Of a stretch of 50,905 bases of DNA, positions 45,900 through 50,905 are shown in pieces; position 1 is the stretch's first letter; each line of letters opens with the position of its first letter. The stretch spans positions 1-50,905 of the forward strand of contig JAAOMT010000333.1 in NCBI GenBank assembly GCA_016748015.1, written 5' to 3'. The notes below the pieces were generated by a model that was not told the origin of the DNA, ran no database searches, and was given only the letters and a program-made list of their open reading frames with translations. This DNA is from Geosiphon pyriformis. Taxonomy: Eukaryota; Glomeromycota; Glomeromycetes; Archaeosporales; Geosiphonaceae. Made by a program: the position numbers and the translations under genes.

Positions 45900-47379
45900 G
45901 TTTTGATGACAATGATTGGTTCCAGATCTTGTGGTATATCTTCTGGTTTGATTAATGGGATTTGTGTTCCTAGTTGATGTACTGATGACAATGACTGTTG
46001 TTTCACATGATAAATTTTTAATCGATTCCCATGAGCTACTTTTTTTAAAATTCTGTCTTCCAATTGTAATTTGTAAACTCTATTTCCTAAAGCTTCATGT
46101 ATGTGAAATGGGCTGTCTCACTTTGGGTTGAATTTTCTACTCTATTGTTTTTCTGCTTTTGTATAATGTAATAATACTTGGTCTCCAATTTTAAATTCTA
46201 TTGGTTGTTTAAATAAGTGATTATCATGTCTTTCTTTTTGTCGTTTTTAAGGATTATTAATATTGTCAGCTGCTATTCTATGATTGTTTTCTAACATTTT
46301 CATTAACTGGTACATTTTTTGGCATAAGATATCTTCAAAATTTTCTTCATTGATAGTTTCTGTTGAGTAGGACATTATTTCTCATTTAATAAGTAATATT
46401 GTTTTTCTTCCATAGACTAATTCTAATAGTGTAAACTGTGTTGTATTTTGCTTTAATGTTTGATATGTAAAGAGTACAGAAGGTATGAATAAGTTCCATT
46501 CTTGTTTGTTTTCGTAACTTATTTTTGCTAATGCTTTACATAACGTTCTCTTAAACTGTTCCACCAGTCCATTTGTTTGTGAGTGATATAGTGACAATAG
46601 AAGTCATTTTATACCAAAACATTAACTCAATTCAGTTAACATAGTATTGACGAAATATGTTCCTTGGTCCGATAACAGTTCTTTCAGGCATCCATGTCTG
46701 CATATTAAATCTTGGTGTATGAATTCAGCTACTGTTTTGGCATTAGCTACTTGGATTGCTCTTGCTTCTGGCCATTTTGTAAGATAGTCTATGGCTATCA
46801 TGATATAACAATTTCTTTTGGATGTAATCAAAAGAGGACCAATCATATTGATTCCGATTCTATCAAATGGATTTCCAACTAGAATGGGTTGAAGTGGTTC
46901 TGTTATTCTGGCTCCTCTTTTTTGCTGGCATGAGTCACAATTGAGAACATATTCGAAGATATCCTTATATATTGTAGACCAATAGTATAGATTTGTTGTT
47001 CTTTCCAAAGTCGTGTTTTTGTTAAAGTGTCCTACAGTTGGATCAGAATGCATACTATATAATATAGCTTCTTTTCACTGTCCTTGATCAATCACTATGG
47101 GGTGGTGCAATTTTATCATTTTCAATGATAGAGTTGGTCATTTTGAATAAAGTAATTTCACACTTGTTTCCATATGGTATTTAGTTCCTGTTGAGATAAT
47201 ATTTCTTTAAAACATAGTGTTGATAGGTACTGATGTAATTGCTGATAAGTAAGTGTGTTCATGGGTCCAAGATTAGATTTGTGGCATTCTTGACAAACTG
47301 TCGGCATTGGTGTTCTTGGATCTTTTCTTGTAATGAACTTTGAGTGAGAATTATTGTAGATAAGTACTTCATCTTGCAT
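45900..47379 (-). pseudogene. Gy-3 integrase
   Basis: The zinc-binding part (HSDPTVGHFNKNT, CDSCQQKRG), core (GINMIGPLLI, LLSDQGTYFV, SQTNGLVEQFKRTL) and C-terminal domain (IEFKIGDQVLLHY) are all traceable. The DDE residues read Asn (GINMIG, expected GID), Asp and Glu, so the first Asp is lost. Open pieces are 46622-47053 and 46382-46597 in one frame and 47158-47379 in another, so a shift lies near 47100. No chromodomain. Confidence 0.85.
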
Positions 47380-47399
47380 ATTTTCCTTCCAGTTATGAG

Positions 47400-48697
47400 T
47401 TATTGAGTAGCCAGATTAATCCTTTATGATCAGTATATAGATCAAATAGTTGTCTAAAATAGTGTTTTCATGTTTGTACAGCCCAATAAATGGCAAGGTA
47501 TTCCAAATCCATTGTGCTATATATTTTTTCTGTTGGGCTGGTACTGCGACTTGTGTAGGTAATTGAATGTTCTTTTCTGTCTGGTCCTATTTGTGATAAT
47601 ACAGCTCCTAATGTATTTTTTGATGCATTTGTAGTGACAATGAATTGTTTGGTGAAGTTGGGATAGATTAGTATTGGAGATGTGATTAATCGCTGTTTAA
47701 GATAGTCAAAGACCTTTTGTTGCTCTTCCTTTCACAGATACAGCATGTATTTGGACAACAAGTAATGAAGGAGTTTTGCAATAGTTGAGAATCCTTTGAT
47801 GAATTGGCGGTAGTATTCAGCCAATCCTAAAAATCCTCATAGCTCTCGTAGGTTGATTGGGACTGAAAAATCTTTGACCTTTTGAATTTTGTTTAGGTCA
47901 GGTTTTACTCCGTTTTTTCTGATCATGTGTCCTAAGAATTTCAGTTCGGTTTTTCTGAAGAAGCATTTATCAGGGTTGAATTTCAATCTGGCATCTTGAA
48001 GGCATTCAAAGACTTGTTGCAAATCAAGCAAATATTTATTGAATGTTTCCAAGAAGACATTGGTGTTGTTCAAGTATACTATGATGGATTTCCATAAGAT
48101 TCTTTTATACATGACATCCATGAGATGTTGGAAGGTAGCAGGAGCATTGCACAGTCCAAAAGACATCATGTTGAATTCAAAATTTCTGTCTTGGGTGGTG
48201 AATGCCATTTTCCCTTTGTCTTTTGGGTCTATTTTGACTTGTCAATATCCACTAGCTAGATCTAATAATGAGAACCATTTTTTCTTTCCTAAGTTGTCTA
48301 GGATTTCTTGGATAAAAGAAGTGAGATAGCTATCTCCTTGGATAATGCTATTTAATTTCCAGTAATCCACACAGAATTGTATTTTTCCATTCTTTTTTGT
48401 GACTAGGACTGGAGAGGACCAAGGGCTTAATGATTCTTTAATCAGTCCATTGTCAAGCATTTGTTGTACTTTTTGTTTAATCAGATTATCGCCAGATGGG
48501 AGTACTTGATAAGCTTACTGCTTAATAGATTGAGCATCTCCAGTGTCAATCTGGTGTTTTACAATGTCAGTGCATCTGAACTCATTTTCACTGGCAAAAA
48601 CATTGATATATTGGTTCAATAGAATCTTAAGTTGCATTTGCTGTAAAGTGCTCAGATTTCCCAAATTGAGTTTATTGATTTCTTTTGGCGTGAACAA
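47400..48697 (-). pseudogene. Gy-3 reverse transcriptase and RNase H
   Basis: RT blocks in order: KIQFCVDYWKLNSII, FSLLDLASGY, NMMSFGLCNAPATFQHLM, then VYLNNTNVF, where the family has the catalytic YLDD: both aspartates read Asn. RFLGH-like KFLGHMIRKNGVKPD follows. RNase H starts TTNASKNTLGAVLSQ, again with Asn for the first catalytic Asp, and continues EYLAIYWAV and YTDHKGLIWLL. The open pieces (48515-48697, 48242-48460, 47837-48208) share a frame and are separated by single stops. Confidence 0.9.
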
Positions 48698-49049
48698 ATA
48701 ACTTTCTTTTGGCAGGTTCTATACTTGTAAGGTAATATCACAAAACAAGAACAATTAAGCGAAATCTGGAATGGGCTGGGGTTTTTCTGGATTCTGAATA
48801 TCTAAAGATATGGAACCAACAAGAGTTCCCTTAAGAATTTTGATAATGTTTTTGATCAAATTGTAGATGGGAATTTTGAAGTGTTTATGAGCTTTGGCTG
48901 GTAATTACAGGTTAGTGATATTAGCTAGCAAGCAGATCTCAGGATTAGTCTTGAAGATTAGTGCTTGGTTCTGAATCCTTTGGTCAACTTTGAAAATGTA
49001 TTGTTGATAAGAAGGAATGGAAATGATGATGTCAGTATAGATAAGTTCT

Positions 49050-49490
49050 ACCTGGTTACTATCCTCCTCTGTAAAATTGACCATTACATTTCTTCTTCCA
49101 CTTGAGCCAAACCCATTGATTCCTTAGACAATAAGGCTTAATTCTTCTCAAGTGGTAACTGGGGCTAATTGGAGTATTTTGACTAAAGGTAGGAAAATGG
49201 CTTGGGCAATCTTTTCATGAGATTCGATCTTGTAAAGTTTGTCTAAATTGTTCTATAACATTATGATGATGTTTCCTGTATATCCAGCATTGATAATTCC
49301 TCTTTTTATGTCAATTCCTTTCTTTGCAAGGCTCGATCTAGATGCTATTTGTACCATGGTATTAACAGGAATTTCTAGCACTATTTTGAGATCTATTTTT
49401 ACTAGGAAATGTGGGCTATAACTATGGATGATTGTCTAGGGTATCTTAAGTCAAAACTTGCATCAGTCTCATGCACTCTTTCTGGACATA
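49050..49490 (-). pseudogene. Gy-3 dUTPase domain (dUTP pyrophosphatase)
   Basis: All five dUTPase motif positions can be read in order: motif 1 DASFDLRYP (family AGxDL, Gly now Ser), motif 2 ASRSSLAKKGI, motif 3 GIINAGYTGNI (the catalytic Asp of the family is Asn), motif 4 HEKIAQAIFLPL, and the C-terminal Gly-rich motif 5 GINGFGSSGR that closes over the substrate. The enzyme would hydrolyse dUTP to dUMP and pyrophosphate as a trimer. A one-base shift lies between motifs 1 and 2 (near 49405), and stops precede motif 2, follow motif 3 and precede motif 5. It sits between the CxxC region and RT, where retroelements usually have a protease. Gy-1c has the same domain in the same place. Confidence 0.85.
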
Positions 49491-49575
49491 TTTCTTCGTC
49501 ATTGTCACTGTATCATTTTAATTCTAATTTTTTGGAGAGGTCAGAATATGTGAGATATTGTTCTATTTTGGTAGT

Positions 49576-50470
49576 CTAATTTGGCTTTTGAAATAACATG
49601 TTCTTAATAAGTAATTCCTCTTCTTCCTCAAGCTCAGGTAATTTGGTAATTGGGTGTAGAATTCTGGGAGATGAGTTAAACATGAGATCACACTCATCGC
49701 AGTATTGAAAGTGGTAAGAAATTAAGCAGTAATCACATAGTTTGGTATTTAGATCAGCTAGCCACTGTTTTTGCTCTTCTTGGATTAAGGCCAATTCCTG
49801 ATATTGGTTTTGAAATGCATCAGGGTCATCTGTAAAGAAATCATCCATGGGGTAGTTGAGTCTATTATATTCAGGCATTCAAGGATTGTCCTTGATTTCT
49901 CATATTTCTTCGGGCATGGCATCTTCAGCTTTAGCACTTGTCATTCTCCAGATTTTGTGGTCATTGTGTGGATAACCATCCAGCCTATTAAGTGCTTATT
50001 TCCAAGTGTCCTTGATGGGAGTTCCCTTTTGTACCCAATTGTTGATTAATATGGTGTATTAACAAGCCTTGTCACATGTTTTTCCTCTGCCAGGCACATT
50101 ATTCTAAAGTCTTTCATCAGGCAGAATCTCACTACATGTGAGATACAGCGTGTTGTCTTACTTGCCTTGTCATTTTGGTCATCCAAATCTTTTTAGTAAA
50201 CAAAGTCTGCAGTAGTATTTGGTGGTGGTGGGCCATTCTTCATTGTCTCTGACACATGTGTCCATAGTGAATAACTTCTTTTCACAATTGATACATATTA
50301 GTCTTGGAGATTGATAAAATAGATTTTTTTGGTCCAAGGTTACATATCCTAGTAATAATGATTGGGGTTCTCCTTTGGCTCTGCCTTTTCCTTTTTCTTC
50401 TCAGATTGGTGGTGGGGGTAGTTCAGTTCAATAATTGTCTGCCCATAAAACCTGATAGATTTCAATAGTT
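49576..50470 (-). pseudogene. Gy-3 N-terminal multi-CxxC region (gag position)
   Basis: One frame from the LTR edge to 49576 with about ten stops. It starts with a Pro-rich part (ELPPPP) and contains many paired cysteines: CINCEKK, CRLC, LTCSE, TCDKAC, and in the open piece 49576-49878 CDYC and CDEC. This fits zinc-binding folds of treble-clef or ribbon type, but there is no CCHC knuckle and no typical gag capsid block. It ends in an acidic stretch (PELEEEEEL). No start codon is obvious. By position it replaces gag; function not known. Confidence 0.65.
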
Positions 50471-50472
50471 GG

Positions 50473-50905
50473 TGTTATGGGTAAACTTGGTGGGTATAGA
50501 AAATGGTAATGTTTGGTACTCTTAATTATTGATGATATGTCTTCCACATAATTCTGTTGGCTTAGTCTTGATTATTAGTCTCTGAAAGTCTATTTCTGGA
50601 TGTGAATTTATCTGTTGAGTTCTTTTGTTATATGACACAGAGTTTGTCTTTTGTTGATTACAATGTTTTCCATAAATATGAGCTTTCTTCTCTGAGCTAA
50701 TAAGCACAGTCATTAGGGTCTGGTGTTGTCTTTTTGCCCTTCTGGTAAGCTAACAAAATAACGTTAATATCCAAAACTTAGGGAGAGCTTCTCTCTTTTA
50801 CCAGGCTATCATGAAGTCTATTCCCAGACAGTCGATTTTACTATGTTGCTGCTCCACAAAAAAAAGAAAAAAAAAAAGAAAAAAAAAGGAAAAAAAAAAA
50901 AAAAA
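50473..50905 (-). repeat. Gy-3 5' LTR, truncated by the window end
   Basis: Starts TGTTATGGGTAAACTTGG and matches 44203-44632 with scattered differences, ending in the A-rich tract. The rest lies outside. Confidence 0.9.

Larger units (their letters stand above)
44203..50905 (-). mobile_element. Gy-3, Ty3/gypsy element with dUTPase (5' LTR runs off the window)
   Basis: LTRs at 44203-45069 (3', complete) and 50473 to beyond 50905 (5'). On the minus strand the internal order is multi-CxxC N-terminal region, dUTPase, linker, RT, RNase H, integrase, ORF3, polypurine tract. No DSG/DTG retropepsin motif was found. Stops and shifts break every gene, but the sequence is far better preserved than in Gy-1c. 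It is inserted in LINE-D. A TGG-type primer-binding site is not seen next to the 5' LTR (internal DNA starts CCAACTATTG). Confidence 0.9.

Overview
The window looks like a gene-poor, repeat-saturated piece of a fungal nuclear genome, most likely an arbuscular-mycorrhizal fungus (Glomeromycotina). That is an inference from very AT-rich DNA, short GT-AG introns, and Ty3/gypsy and APE-type LINE families of the kind I associate with that group. Only two host genes are recognisable, tail to tail in a less AT-rich island (about 35.1-40.3 kb): a four-exon INCENP (chromosomal passenger complex scaffold) on + and a six-exon Kelch beta-propeller gene on -. Both reading frames close exactly across the inferred introns (1467 and 1647 nt).

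Left block, 1-13.6 kb: the 3' end of gypsy element Gy-1 (+) enters from the left. Its 3' LTR is split by the complete element Gy-2 (-, 2257-10042, 4-bp target duplication ATAC) and by a solo LTR (-, 10092-10949). After the reassembled LTR ends at 11113 comes the 3' part of an older copy, Gy-1b, itself hit by a 5'-truncated LINE (12768-13124, perfect 15-bp duplication). Middle block, 13.9-35.0 kb: a solo LTR of the Gy-3 family; a full-length but broken LINE-B (15070-21802); a second Gy-3-type LTR interrupted by LINE-E, which has ORF1 and a 3' tail but no ORF2; an extremely decayed gypsy copy, Gy-1c (25674-33750), interrupted by a solo LTR and by LINE-C; and an AT-converted LINE reverse-transcriptase relic. 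Right block, 40.7-50.9 kb: the 5' half of decayed LINE-D, interrupted by Gy-3 (-), whose 5' LTR runs off the window.

The gypsy elements are of two designs. Gy-2 has CCHC gag, retropepsin, RT, RNase H and integrase, with gag and pol in different frames joined at a textbook -1 frameshift signal (TTTAAAC plus hairpin). Gy-3 and the decayed Gy-1c encode, in place of a visible retropepsin, a dUTPase domain with all five motif positions recognisable, between a multi-CxxC N-terminal region and RT. Gy-1, Gy-1b and Gy-3 share a small third ORF after integrase. LTRs carry family-specific repeat arrays just upstream of the TATA box. Decay is dominated by transitions on both strands: in the first ~255 bp of the two Gy-2 LTRs I counted 27 differences, all transitions. 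No element is intact; none of the element ORFs is likely to make a full functional protein.
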